Notes under the pieces: model-generated
What the model was told of the DNA's origin: nothing
The model's database searches: none
The model's input: the letters and a program-made list of their open reading frames with translations, nothing else
Translations under genes and position numbers: made by a program
Assembly (NCBI RefSeq): GCF_007183175.1
Contig: NZ_AP019807.1
Location: 1,615,001 to 1,679,000, forward strand
Reading direction: 5' to 3'
DNA from: Microbulbifer sp. GL-2
GTDB lineage: Bacteria; Pseudomonadota; Gammaproteobacteria; Pseudomonadales; Cellvibrionaceae
Length of the DNA stretch: 64,000 bases
Part shown: piece by piece, positions 37,160-45,752 of the stretch
How positions within the stretch are numbered: position 1 is the stretch's first letter
How the letters are laid out: the number at the start of each line of letters is the position of its first letter

Positions 37160-38368
37160 TTACTGTTGTGCCTTGTTGGCGATTATTTCTATAAGTTGTT
37201 TAGCCAGATCGGTTTTCAGAGCTGGAGGTAGAGTATTGCTGCCACTGCGGTCTATCACTGTGACAGTGTTGTGGTCGCTGTTAAAACCACTCTCGGTACG
37301 GCTTACATCGTTGGCAACAATCATATCGAGCTTCTTGCGCTTCAGTTTGCTCTGCGCATATTGCTCTACCTGCTGGGTCTCCGCGGCGAAGCCGACCGTA
37401 AATGGGCGCCGTTTGGTGCGTGCGGCAATGCCCGCGACGATATCGGGGTTTTTTACCAGGGCTATAGAGCTTTCGTCGTGGCCCTCCCGCTTTTTGATTT
37501 TTTGTTCGGCCAAGGCTGCAGGGCGAAAATCTGCAACAGCGGCAGCGCTGATAAAAATATCGCATAGGTCAGCTGCGCGCTCGGCGGCATCGCGCATTTC
37601 CCGCGCATCGACAACGTCGACACGCTTTACATGCGCCGGGCTGTTCAGGTTTACCGGTCCGGCGATCAGTGTTACCTGGGCACCGGCACGCTGGGCTGCC
37701 TCGGCGAGGGCAAAGCCCATTTTGCCGGAACTGTGGTTGCTGAGATAGCGTACGGGGTCCAGCGCTTCGCGGGTTGGGCCCGCAGTGATTACCACGCTTT
37801 TGCCACGCAAACAGTCATTGTTGCCGAACATGGCTTCTGCTTGCAGTGCCAAATCTGCGGGTTCGAGCATGCGTCCCGGCCCTACATCGCCGCAGGCCTG
37901 GCTGCCGGCGGCTGGACCCCACAAGTGGGCACCGCGGTTGTGCAGAGTTTGCGCATTGGCGGCGGTGGCCGGGTGGCGCCACATGGCTTGGTTCATTGCG
38001 GGCGCCAGTGCCAGTGGTGCCTCGCTGGCCAGGCATAGGGTCGTGAGCAGATCGTCAGCCATACCGCAGGCAAGTTTTGCCATCACCTGGGCGCTGGCGG
38101 GCGCAATCAGGACCAAGTCGGCCCACTTGGCCAGCTCAATGTGGCCCATAGCTGCCTCTGCGGCAGGATCGAGCAGGTCGGAGTATACCGGATTACTGGA
38201 AAGGGCCTGGAAGGTCAGGGGTTGCACAAATTCGCGGGCCCCGGTTGTCATGACTACCCTCACCTCGGCACCGCGATCTTTCAGGCGGCGTACCAGATCG
38301 GCGCTCTTATATGCAGCGATACCGCCGCTGATACCCAGAAGAATGCGTTTATTGCTGAGGGAGGACAT
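37160..38368 (-). CDS. coaBC: Bifunctional phosphopantothenoylcysteine decarboxylase/synthetase CoaBC
   Basis: Two consecutive steps of coenzyme A synthesis. The N-terminal flavoprotein (about residues 1-190) has GISGGIAAYKSADLVRRL, a catalytic-His region around GHIELAKWADLVLIAPASA, PAMNQAMW and the ACGDVGPGRM flap. The C-terminal synthetase (about 200-400) has VITAGPTREALDPVRYLSNHSSGKMG and ADFRP. ATG 38368 gives the family start MSSLSNKRILLGI; a longer frame from 38410 is less likely. It is followed after 22 bases by algC, with no dut gene between them. Confidence 0.95.
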   Translation of the reverse strand: MSSLSNKRILLGISGGIAAYKSADLVRRLKDRGAEVRVVMTTGAREFVQPLTFQALSSNPVYSDLLDPAAEAAMGHIELAKWADLVLIAPASAQVMAKLACGMADDLLTTLCLASEAPLALAPAMNQAMWRHPATAANAQTLHNRGAHLWGPAAGSQACGDVGPGRMLEPADLALQAEAMFGNNDCLRGKSVVITAGPTREALDPVRYLSNHSSGKMGFALAEAAQRAGAQVTLIAGPVNLNSPAHVKRVDVVDAREMRDAAERAADLCDIFISAAAVADFRPAALAEQKIKKREGHDESSIALVKNPDIVAGIAARTKRRPFTVGFAAETQQVEQYAQSKLKRKKLDMIVANDVSRTESGFNSDHNTVTVIDRSGSNTLPPALKTDLAKQLIEIIANKAQQ

Positions 38369-38520
38369 AGGTGCGCTTTCCGAATTTATGCGAGCGGGTA
38401 AGATTAGCATTGATGCGTCTGTTCTTATAAGGCAGAGAATGAGGCATCTCAGAGGTTACTGATAGTAGGTGGTGGAATTGACTTAAAAACGCAGTCATGG
38501 AATGGGCGGAGGAAATACCG

Positions 38521-39195
38521 GTGAAGATCAAGGATTGGCCTGCTGCTGAAAGGCCGAGGGAAAAGTTGCTGGCACGGGGTGCCGGCGCACTATCGGATGC
38601 AGAGTTATTGGCTATATTCCTGCGTGTGGGCTTGCCCGGTGTTTCGGCAGTGGACCTGGCACGTGGGGTATTGAGCGAATTTGGCGGCTTGCGCGCACTG
38701 CTGGAGGTAGATAGGGAGCGGTTTTGCCGCGCCCGAGGGCTGGGAGACGCCAAGTTTGTCCAGCTGCAGGCGGCGCTGGAAATGGTACGCCGGCACTTGG
38801 CAGAGACAGTGCAACAAGGCAGCGCTCTGTGCAGCCCGATGGCGGTGCGGGACTACCTGTCGATGCAGTTGCGCCACCGTCGCCGCGAGGTTTTCTGCTG
38901 CCTTTACCTGGATACCCAGCACCGCGTGATCGCCTTTGAGGAGTTGTTTGAGGGCACTCTAAACGCCGCCAGTGTCTATCCCCGTGAGGTAGTACAAGCG
39001 GCCCTGCACCGGGGGGCTGCAGCGCTGATCCTGGCGCACAACCATCCCTCTGGCATCTGCGAACCCAGTCAGGCGGATATCTGGATCACCGAGCGCCTGG
39101 TACAGGCTCTGGAGCTGGTCGACATCAAGGTTCTGGATCATTTGATCGTCGGTGAGGGCGAGGCACTCTCTTTTGCTGAGCAGGGGTTACTGTGA
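38521..39195 (+). CDS. radC: RadC/JAB-domain protein
   Basis: A 224-residue protein with an N-terminal helix-hairpin-helix region (REKLLARGAGALSDAELLAIFLR, then GLGDAKFVQLQAALE) and a C-terminal JAB metalloprotease-like domain containing the intact AHNHPSGICEPSQAD motif (His-x-His and Asp ligands). The family was once tied to repair, but its role is unsettled. GTG 38521 has GGAGG eight bases upstream and gives the usual MKIKDWP start; ATG 38497 has no ribosome site. It is divergent from coaBC. Confidence 0.93.
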   Translation: MKIKDWPAAERPREKLLARGAGALSDAELLAIFLRVGLPGVSAVDLARGVLSEFGGLRALLEVDRERFCRARGLGDAKFVQLQAALEMVRRHLAETVQQGSALCSPMAVRDYLSMQLRHRRREVFCCLYLDTQHRVIAFEELFEGTLNAASVYPREVVQAALHRGAAALILAHNHPSGICEPSQADIWITERLVQALELVDIKVLDHLIVGEGEALSFAEQGLL

Positions 39196-39231
39196 AGATG
39201 CCGTGATCGATACGGAAGTGCTGTACAAAAC

Positions 39232-39260
39232 TTGCTCCCTACGGGCTCTTTTGGTATAAA
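39232..39260 (+). promoter_or_regulatory. Predicted sigma-70 promoter for rpmB-rpmG
   Basis: -35 TTGCTC (39232-39237), exactly 17 bases, then -10 TATAAA (39255-39260) preceded by an extended TGG. Transcription would begin near 39267, giving a leader of about 144 bases before rpmB. Confidence 0.7.
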
Positions 39261-39358
39261 ACGCCGCTCTTTGCGGCCGGGCCAGATTCTGAACAGGTTC
39301 CGCCGCTATCCAGGAACCGGATTAGAATCCCGATTTTTATGTTCCCGCACTACCTTTT

Positions 39359-39403
39359 CCTCTTCAGGATTGGCGCCATGCGGGCACAAGTGTTTTGAAG
39401 AGG
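39359..39403 (+). promoter_or_regulatory. Hairpin masking the rpmB ribosome-binding site
   Basis: CCTCTTCA (39359-39366) is perfectly complementary to TGAAGAGG (39396-39403). The second arm contains the ribosome site AAGAGG, seven bases before ATG 39411, so folding would hide it. The 29-base loop holds a smaller GC-rich stem (GCGCC/GGGC-like). This could provide translational feedback by a ribosomal protein; that is inference. Confidence 0.5.
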
Positions 39404-39410
39404 CCAACAG

Positions 39411-39647
39411 ATGTCCAAGGTATGTCAGGTAACCGGTAAGCGTCCGGTCACCGGAAACAATGTATCCCACGCCAAGAACCGCACCAAGCGTCGCTTTGTG
39501 CCGAACCTGCACAGCCACCGTTTCTGGGTTGAATCCGAGAAGCGTTTTGTGAAGCTGCGTGTTTCCGCGAAAGGTATGCGCGTTATCGATAAGAAAGGTA
39601 TCGACGCTGTCCTGGTTGAGCTGCGCGCCCGCGGCGAAAAAGTGTAA
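39411..39647 (+). CDS. rpmB: 50S ribosomal protein L28
   Basis: A 78-residue basic protein matching L28 end to end: SKVCQVTGKRPVTGNNVSHA, then KTKRR-like KRRFVPNLHSHRFWVESEKRFVKLRVSAKGMR. The leader contains a stem that masks its ribosome site. It is followed by rpmG after 36 bases. Confidence 0.98.
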   Translation: MSKVCQVTGKRPVTGNNVSHAKNRTKRRFVPNLHSHRFWVESEKRFVKLRVSAKGMRVIDKKGIDAVLVELRARGEKV

Positions 39648-39683
39648 CAGCTGTAGCCCAGCTAATAGATTGGAGATAGAGCA

Positions 39684-39839
39684 ATGCGTGAGAAGATTCG
39701 TCTGAATTCCAGCGCCGGTACTGGCCACTTCTACACCACTACCAAGAACAAGCGCAACATGCCTGAGAAAATGGAGATCAAAAAGTATGATCCCGTTGTA
39801 CGCAAGCATGTGATGTATAAGGAAGGCAAAATCAAGTAA
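39684..39839 (+). CDS. rpmG: 50S ribosomal protein L33
   Basis: A 51-residue protein, MREKIRLNSSAGTGHFYTTT at the start and KKYDPVVRKHVMYKEGKIK at the end, matching L33. It has no CxxC zinc motifs, so it is the zinc-independent (C-minus) form. The ribosome site GGAGA lies upstream at about 39672. It is the second gene of the rpmB-rpmG operon and is closed by a strong terminator. Confidence 0.97.
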   Translation: MREKIRLNSSAGTGHFYTTTKNKRNMPEKMEIKKYDPVVRKHVMYKEGKIK

Positions 39840-39860
39840 TTGCCTGCCGTGTACTCGTAG

Positions 39861-39888
39861 AAAAAGCCCGGTGTACACCGGGCTTTTT
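39861..39888 (+). terminator. Intrinsic terminator of rpmB-rpmG
   Basis: Perfect palindrome: AAAAAGCCCGGTGT (39861-39874) with ACACCGGGCTTTTT (39875-39888), followed by another T. It lies 22 bases after the rpmG stop. Confidence 0.92.
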
Positions 39889-39932
39889 TGTATCCGTCTA
39901 CCGGGTAAATCGACTCCAGAAACAAGACTGAA

Positions 39933-40748
39933 ATGCCTGAACTCCCAGAAGTAGAAACAACCCTCCGCGGCCTGCAGCCCCACCTGGAGGGGTATAAGGT
40001 ACATTCTGCCGAGGTGCGCCAACACCGCCTGCGCTGGCCGGTTGAACCGGACTTGGCCCGATATATCAGCAATGCCCGTATCCTGAAGCTTGAGCGCCGC
40101 GCCAAATACCTGCTGGTGTATATGCATAATGGGTGTGCCATCTGGCACCTGGGTATGTCTGGCAGTCTGCGCCTGGTAGATGATGGTGAGGCCCCGCAAA
40201 AGCACGATCATATAGACTGGCAGCTCGACAATGGCCTGATCTTGCGCTATCGCGACCCGCGCCGTTTTGGGGCCCTGCTGTGGACAGCTGGTGACCCCCT
40301 TGCTCACGATTTGCTCAGTCACCTGGGCCCCGAGCCTCTCTCCGCCGAGTTCACAGGTGACTATCTGTTCTCTACATCCCGCAAACGCCGGCAGTCGGTG
40401 AAGACCTTCATCATGGATGGGCGTATCGTTGTGGGTGTGGGCAATATCTACGCGAGCGAGTCGCTTTTTCTCTCCGGAATCCGCCCGGATCGTGAAGCGG
40501 GCACTATTTCCAAAGCTCGTTATCTACGCCTTGCGCAGACTATTAAACAGGTGTTGCAGCGAGCCATTGCCCAGGGCGGCACCACTCTAAAAGACTTTAT
40601 TGGTGGGGATGGGCAGCCGGGCTATTTCTCCCAGGAACTCAATGTCTATGGTCGCGCGGGTGAGGCCTGTCCAACCTGTGGTCGCCCGGTTCGCGATATG
40701 GTTCTGGGGCAGCGCAACACCTTCTTTTGTGCTTACTGCCAGCGCTGA
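39933..40748 (+). CDS. mutM: Formamidopyrimidine-DNA glycosylase (Fpg/MutM)
   Basis: Base-excision repair enzyme removing 8-oxoguanine and formamidopyrimidines, with lyase activity. The 271-residue protein begins PELPEVETTLRGL; Pro2 is the catalytic nucleophile and Glu3 assists. It has the helix-two-turn-helix region (VVGVGNIYASESLFLSGIRP) and a four-cysteine zinc finger at the C-terminus (CPTCGRP, FFCAYCQR). ATG 39933 is fixed because Pro must follow Met. Confidence 0.97.
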   Translation: MPELPEVETTLRGLQPHLEGYKVHSAEVRQHRLRWPVEPDLARYISNARILKLERRAKYLLVYMHNGCAIWHLGMSGSLRLVDDGEAPQKHDHIDWQLDNGLILRYRDPRRFGALLWTAGDPLAHDLLSHLGPEPLSAEFTGDYLFSTSRKRRQSVKTFIMDGRIVVGVGNIYASESLFLSGIRPDREAGTISKARYLRLAQTIKQVLQRAIAQGGTTLKDFIGGDGQPGYFSQELNVYGRAGEACPTCGRPVRDMVLGQRNTFFCAYCQR

Positions 40749-40819
40749 AGTTGGGCAATACTGGGGAATTTGCGGCTGAAATACTAATATCAAGCTATTG
40801 CTGTCTGTGGAGATAGCCC

Positions 40820-40978
40820 GTGGTAATGATATTGCCGTTTTTCACCGTCCTGATGTCTGTCTGGTATATCTGGAATGGACGCCGGCAGGCGGCAATCGCC
40901 TGTTGGCTGGTAACCTTGGCAATCTACCTTACCTGGTTCGCATATCACTGGACCAACAGGCTGAACCTTTCGTTTTAG
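40820..40978 (+). CDS. DUF5993-family small membrane protein
   Basis: A 52-residue protein with two membrane helices (ILPFFTVLMSVWYIWNG and AIACWLVTLAIYLTWFAYH) and the conserved tail NRLNLSF. This is the layout of DUF5993, a family usually encoded beside a DsbB-type protein, as here, where a DsbB-like gene starts 25 bases downstream. GTG 40820 has GGAG seven bases upstream; ATG 40826 is the alternative. The gene is short and easily missed. Function is unknown. Confidence 0.75.
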   Translation: MVMILPFFTVLMSVWYIWNGRRQAAIACWLVTLAIYLTWFAYHWTNRLNLSF

Positions 40979-41003
40979 GGGCTTGCCGTAAGGGGTTGTC
41001 GCC

Positions 41004-41542
41004 ATGGTTTATGCAGTGCGAAGACTCGATGCCCTGCTGCTGCTGATAGTTACGGCGGCATTGTGGTTTGCCTTTCTGGTAGAACTGTTGAAGCAACAGC
41101 CACCCTGCCCCCTGTGCCTGCTGCAACGGGTAGCGTTCACTATGGTGGGGGTTGGACTGTTAATGAATCTGCGTTTCGGTATGCGGCCGGCGCATTACGG
41201 GGTAGTTATATTATCGGGTCTTGCCGGATTGGCTGTGGCGGGTCGGCAAGTGCTACTTCATATCCTGCCGGGCAACCCGGGTTTTGGGGGGCATATCTCG
41301 GCTTACACCTTTATACCTGGTCCGCCGTCGCCTTTTTTGGCCTGCTTGCATACTGTGGGATAGCTATGATGCTGGGCTTCTGCCGGCGTAATTTTGCCCC
41401 ACGCCGTTTCAGTTTTCTGGAGAAATTTATTGTCAGCGCATTCTTTATCATCACCATGTTAAATTTGATCAGTACTTTCTTGGAGTGTGGTCTGGGGCCC
41501 TGTATCAGGGGCTCTTTTGGTTATCACTGGCTGTGGCAATAG
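41004..41542 (+). CDS. DsbB-like disulfide bond formation protein, frame broken by one base
   Basis: A thiol-oxidising inner-membrane protein of the DsbB family, about 179 residues if repaired. The first frame gives helix 1, the CPLC pair (QPPCPLCLLQRV, near residue 35) and helices 2-3. At the G6 run 41286-41291 the coding frame moves. The other frame continues the family sequence (AYLGLHLYTWSAVAFFGLL), then a periplasmic loop with the second cysteine pair (ECGLGPC). Adding one G restores a single protein. It is distinct from the main dsbB at 60.3-60.8 kb and pairs with the DUF5993 gene. Confidence 0.75.
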
Positions 41543-41754
41543 GCGCAGTTAATAAAGTTTTTGTTCTTCTATAATTTAAATGGCATCAATAATGCCTGTT
41601 GGTGTGCCAGTTTTATTTTATATTCTGCTAATCCATTGATATTCACATATCAAAAAAATATTTTCTGATTTTACTGCTGTGCTACGTAAGTGCTTTCTGG
41701 GAGTGCGTATAGACCATTTGGATTTTACCTTCTGATAGAAAAGAGGATCAAGGA

Positions 41755-43371
41755 ATGCGTCTTGTGTGGGTATTGTGTGGGTTTCTGCTTTTGTGTTGCG
41801 AGAGAAGTGACCCTAAAAATAGCTCTGTCCCTGCGCCGGCCCAGCTGGTTTTTAAAAATGCGTATATTTACACCCTGGATAAATCCCGTTCTGTTGCTAC
41901 AGCAATGGCCATCAGAGATGGGCATATTATTTATGTCGGAAAAAATCACGGTGTAAAAAAATACATTGGCCCCAAAACCACGGTTGAAAACCTCCAAGGA
42001 AAATTGGTTTTGCCTGGATTTATCCAGGGGGCAAAAATAGCTGGCTCGGCATTCGGTGTTGATCTTTTTGTTGAAAAAACTGTTGATGATTACCGGCGAG
42101 CACTGGAAACCTATATTAGGGAAAATCCGGAGCAACAAGTTGTGTTTGGTGCAGGTTGGCGCCCGCAAGCATTTTCCGCGTATAAGTTGCATAAGGAAAT
42201 TCTCGATCAGATAAATGATCTGATCCCAATTATTTTGATTTCTGCTGACGGGGCCAGTATCTGGACAAACTCTGAAGGGCTCGCTGCCGCAGGTATTGAT
42301 AGTGACACTGAAAATCCCACAGATGGATTTATTGTTAAAAACGAGGATGGTATCGCTATTGGCTTGTTGCGCGGACGCGGGGCGATAGCGCTGTTACAAA
42401 AATTGATTCCGGAGGAGCGTTCGACTGATTATCGAGAGGATATTTTACGTATCAGTAGGCTGGCGCCGAGATGGGGGGTAACAACGCTCTACGAGACCAA
42501 TACCCCATTAGTTGGTAGCAGTGATCCGGTGACAACGCTGGAGAGGCTAACTGATCTCATGCCGTTGGACTTACGTGTAAGAGGTTCATTTATTGTTTTG
42601 CCCAATATGACTGCCGCACAGTTCCGCACGCTGCAAGTTCTTGCGAAACGCTATTCAGGTAAAGACTTCCAGCTAGGTTCTGTCCGTATCAGTGATTTTG
42701 CTTCACCACAAATTACTGGATCTGGACCAGAGGGAAAATCGGTTCAGGAGGATAAACTTACCCAGCTAATTGAGCGGGCGAATATTCATAGTTTTCCTGT
42801 GCAGATTTATGTACATGACCGGGAAAGTACTGAGCGGGCTCTTAGAGCTCTCCTTAAATTGGGGGAGGTGGCAAAGCGTCGAAACCCGCGCAACAGTATA
42901 TTGAACGCTGCGATTGCCGATGTAGATGAATTAAAGAAATTTGCGCAGGGAAAAGTTGTGGCGGTAATGCACCCGGGTAAGATTCCTTTACAGAAAGGCC
43001 GCTCAGCGAAAGACGCCGGCAAGCGTTTTTTCCCAGAGGGGGTGACCCTGGTTTCCGGGTATGCCTGGTCTCCAAGCGGCGTAGATAGTCCACTGGCTGG
43101 AATTCAATTCGGGGTTGAGCGCAATATTCCACTGGCAGTGATGCTTGAGACCTTTACTATTAACGGCGCCTATGCCCATGGTCTGGAATTGGAAACCGGT
43201 AGCCTCGAGAAGGGAAAATGGGCGGACTTTATTGTGCTGGATCGAAATCTTTTCCAAATTCCTGTTGAAGATATCCACAAGGCCAGCATCTTGCGTACCT
43301 ACTACAAGGGGCGACTGGTTCACGAGCGTGTCAGTAACAACAGTGTTTCAGTAGATAAAAAAAGCCCCTGA
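41755..43371 (+). CDS. Amidohydrolase-like exported protein (YtcJ-type) lacking metal ligands
   Basis: A 538-residue protein of the amidohydrolase superfamily in overall layout: an N-terminal beta part (KNAYIYTLDKSR, AMAIRDGHIIYVG), a barrel, and the closing NGAYAHGLELETGSLEKGKWADFIVLD. It begins with a signal-like segment ending LLLCCERS, possibly lipidated. The family motif PGFIDxHxH reads PGFIQGAKI, and the late SDWP-type Asp motif reads YAWSPSG, so the usual metal-binding residues are absent. It may be an inactive relative with a binding or structural role. It stands alone, flanked by AT-rich DNA upstream and the ggt terminator. Confidence 0.8.
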   Translation: MRLVWVLCGFLLLCCERSDPKNSSVPAPAQLVFKNAYIYTLDKSRSVATAMAIRDGHIIYVGKNHGVKKYIGPKTTVENLQGKLVLPGFIQGAKIAGSAFGVDLFVEKTVDDYRRALETYIRENPEQQVVFGAGWRPQAFSAYKLHKEILDQINDLIPIILISADGASIWTNSEGLAAAGIDSDTENPTDGFIVKNEDGIAIGLLRGRGAIALLQKLIPEERSTDYREDILRISRLAPRWGVTTLYETNTPLVGSSDPVTTLERLTDLMPLDLRVRGSFIVLPNMTAAQFRTLQVLAKRYSGKDFQLGSVRISDFASPQITGSGPEGKSVQEDKLTQLIERANIHSFPVQIYVHDRESTERALRALLKLGEVAKRRNPRNSILNAAIADVDELKKFAQGKVVAVMHPGKIPLQKGRSAKDAGKRFFPEGVTLVSGYAWSPSGVDSPLAGIQFGVERNIPLAVMLETFTINGAYAHGLELETGSLEKGKWADFIVLDRNLFQIPVEDIHKASILRTYYKGRLVHERVSNNSVSVDKKSP

Positions 43372-43387
43372 AATCTATAGGGGCTTT
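43361..43387 (-). terminator. Intrinsic terminator of ggt, overlapping the end of the opposing gene
   Basis: AAAGCCCCT (43361-43369) and AGGGGCTTT (43379-43387) form a 9-bp stem with a 9-base loop. On the minus strand it is followed by a run of seven T, so it serves ggt; on the plus strand the T tract is short. Its left arm lies inside the last codons of the amidohydrolase-like gene, whose stop is at the stem-loop junction. Confidence 0.85.
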
Positions 43388-43407
43388 GTGGCGATTTTAC
43401 TTAGAAA

Positions 43408-45126
43408 TTAACGCCCCAATGCGCTGCCTTCGCGTCGGGGGTCGGCGCCGCCGTAAAGCTTGTTATCTTTCAGGGCAATCGCGTGAATACCGCTGTTGAG
43501 ATTGCGTTCTACAACCTGGTGTCCGCGCTCCCTGAGCTTGCTGATAACTTTCTCGCCGAAGAAGCCCGGCTCCAATTCCACCCGATTACCGATTGCACCG
43601 ATATTTCCTGCGGCAATGGCGTCAGCGATCGGCATATCTAATCCCAGGTGGTAGAGGATGGTGCGCGCAGTGTAATTGATAATACGGGAACCACCTGGGG
43701 AACCCACCAACAGCCTGATACTGCCATTCTTGTTGAATACCACCGTGGGGGACATGGATGAGCGCGGTCTCTTACCAGCCTGGATACGGTTGGCCACCAG
43801 CTTTCCGTCCGCCCGCTTAGGGGTGAAAGAAAAGTCGGTCAGTTGGTTATTCAGCAAAAACCCTTTCACCAGGAGGCGTGAGCCAAAGCCGGTTTCAATA
43901 CTGGAGGTCATACTGACGCCGTTGCCGTAGCGGTCCATCACCACCAGGTGGCTGGTATTGGGCATCTCCGGTGATTGTGCCATGGCGCGCTTGCTGTTAC
44001 TGGCTCGGGGATTGCCGGGCCTGGCCGTATTGGCGCTATCTGGATCAATTAATGCTGCGCGGCTGCTCAGGTAATCTGGGGAGACCAGGGGTTTGCTGGG
44101 AACACTGACAAAGTCCGCGTCAGCGGAGTAGGTGTTGCGGTCGGCAAATGCCAGCTCGGAGGCCTCTATAAACAGGTGGGTGAGCAAATCGTCGCCGGCC
44201 CTCATCTCACTCAGAGGAAATTGTTGCAGCATACCTAATATCCCGCCCACTGTGGTGCCGCCTGAGGATGGAGCGTCGGCGCCGCAAACACGGTACTCGA
44301 GGAAGATGGAGCACAGGGGCTCCCGCTGTTTGGCCTGGTAACCAGCCATATCTTCCAGGCTGAGCAGACCGGGGTTTTCCGGATCGCTATGCACGGCCTC
44401 CACGATGGCTCTGGCGATTTCTCCCTGGTAGAAAGCGTCTGCGCCGCCCTTGGCGATCCCCCTTAGTGTTTGGGCATATTCGGGATTCTTGAGCCTGTGC
44501 CCGATTGGCAGAGGCTCACCATCACTATTGAAGAAATAGCCGGCGATAGCCGGCCTGGCCGCAACTTTGGGTAGCTTGAGTAAGAGCTGGTGCAGGCGGG
44601 GAGAAATCTCAAAACCGCTTTCGGCCAGCTCTATTGCCGGCTGGAACAGGGACTCCCAGGGCAGCTTTCCATCTCTCTGGTGTGCCATTTCCAGCATGCG
44701 GATAACACCGGGCACACCTACGGAATAGCCACCAATAACCGCTTGGATAAATGCGCGGGGCTTACCCTCGTGTATAAAGTAGTTTTCATCGACTGCAGCG
44801 GGGGCTGTTTCACGCCCGTCGTAGTACTGGAGCTCTTTGTCGCCGGCATCATAGCTGAGCATAAATGCACCGCCGCCGATACCTGATGACTGAGGCTCCA
44901 CCAGTCCCAGCACCAGTTGTGCGGTTATAGCGGCATCTACGGCGGTACCGCCAAGGACGAGGACCTGCTCAGCAGCACGACTGGCGTGGGGATTGGCGGT
45001 AACCACCATGTAGGTATCAGCAGTGGCCGATTTGATCGCACTGCGACCGGTATCGATCTCAGGCTGCGGCTCGTCGGCTATTGCTGGGGTCAGAAAGACG
45101 GCAAAGGCGAGGAGAAGGTAGCGCAC
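43408..45126 (-). CDS. ggt: Gamma-glutamyltransferase
   Basis: Exported enzyme that cleaves glutathione and other gamma-glutamyl compounds. It is made as a precursor that self-cuts at the Thr nucleophile, here Thr391 in NTSHLVVMD. A signal peptide (cut near AIA-DE, residue 17) is present. Other family marks are SSGIGGGAFML near residue 80 and GSPGGSRIINYTARTI near the end. The 572-residue length is normal. It likely recovers glutathione amino acids; glutathione is made by GshA elsewhere in the window. Confidence 0.95.
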   Translation of the reverse strand: MRYLLLAFAVFLTPAIADEPQPEIDTGRSAIKSATADTYMVVTANPHASRAAEQVLVLGGTAVDAAITAQLVLGLVEPQSSGIGGGAFMLSYDAGDKELQYYDGRETAPAAVDENYFIHEGKPRAFIQAVIGGYSVGVPGVIRMLEMAHQRDGKLPWESLFQPAIELAESGFEISPRLHQLLLKLPKVAARPAIAGYFFNSDGEPLPIGHRLKNPEYAQTLRGIAKGGADAFYQGEIARAIVEAVHSDPENPGLLSLEDMAGYQAKQREPLCSIFLEYRVCGADAPSSGGTTVGGILGMLQQFPLSEMRAGDDLLTHLFIEASELAFADRNTYSADADFVSVPSKPLVSPDYLSSRAALIDPDSANTARPGNPRASNSKRAMAQSPEMPNTSHLVVMDRYGNGVSMTSSIETGFGSRLLVKGFLLNNQLTDFSFTPKRADGKLVANRIQAGKRPRSSMSPTVVFNKNGSIRLLVGSPGGSRIINYTARTILYHLGLDMPIADAIAAGNIGAIGNRVELEPGFFGEKVISKLRERGHQVVERNLNSGIHAIALKDNKLYGGADPRREGSALGR

Positions 45127-45188
45127 AACACACTCCGCGGATTGAGGAAAAATCCGCTCGAGTGTATCAGAAATAACCAGTTCGGGGC

Positions 45189-45665
45189 CTAGCGGAATTT
45201 TTCCTTGAGTGCCGCCTGAACCGCAGGTGGAACAAATTTGGTCACATCACCATTGAGTGAGGCAATTTCTCGCACCAAAGATGAGGAGATATAGGACAAA
45301 TGTTCCGCTGGCGTCAGGAACAGGCTTTCCATATTGGGAGCCAATTGACGGTTCATATTGGCCAGCTGGAACTCGTATTCGAAGTCGGATACCGCGCGCA
45401 GACCGCGCAGTACGCCATAGGCATCCACTTGGCGAACAAGATCGGCCAGCAGGATATCGAATCCGATCACTTCCACATTGGGGAGGTGACCGAGTACCTG
45501 CTGGGACAGTTCCACTCGTTCATCCAGGGTGAATAGCGGGTTTTTACGGCTGCTGGCGGCCACCGCGACGATGACATGGTCAAACAGGCGACAGGCCCGC
45601 TCCACCAAGTCCAGATGGCCGTTGGTGATTGGATCGAAGGTTCCAGGGTAGACGACTTTTTTCAT
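45189..45665 (-). CDS. coaD: Phosphopantetheine adenylyltransferase
   Basis: The penultimate step of coenzyme A synthesis. The 158-residue protein starts KKVVYPGTFDPITNGHLDLVERA, containing the nucleotidyltransferase TxGH motif (TNGH), and ends with the YISSSLVREIASLNGDVTKFVPP motif. Its position near rsmD and ftsY matches E. coli and Pseudomonas. Confidence 0.97.
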   Translation of the reverse strand: MKKVVYPGTFDPITNGHLDLVERACRLFDHVIVAVAASSRKNPLFTLDERVELSQQVLGHLPNVEVIGFDILLADLVRQVDAYGVLRGLRAVSDFEYEFQLANMNRQLAPNMESLFLTPAEHLSYISSSLVREIASLNGDVTKFVPPAVQAALKEKFR

Positions 45666-45752
45666 ACGCCAAGGCTTTTAATGCGGACCGAAAGGGATGC
45701 GAATGGTAAACAATTTACGGCTAAGGCTCAAAACCGAATGCAATCAGGAGAT

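Noticed and set aside
39306..40322. Minus-strand frame of 338 codons
   Set aside because: It runs antisense through rpmB, rpmG and mutM, all of which are certain, and its product has no recognisable domain.
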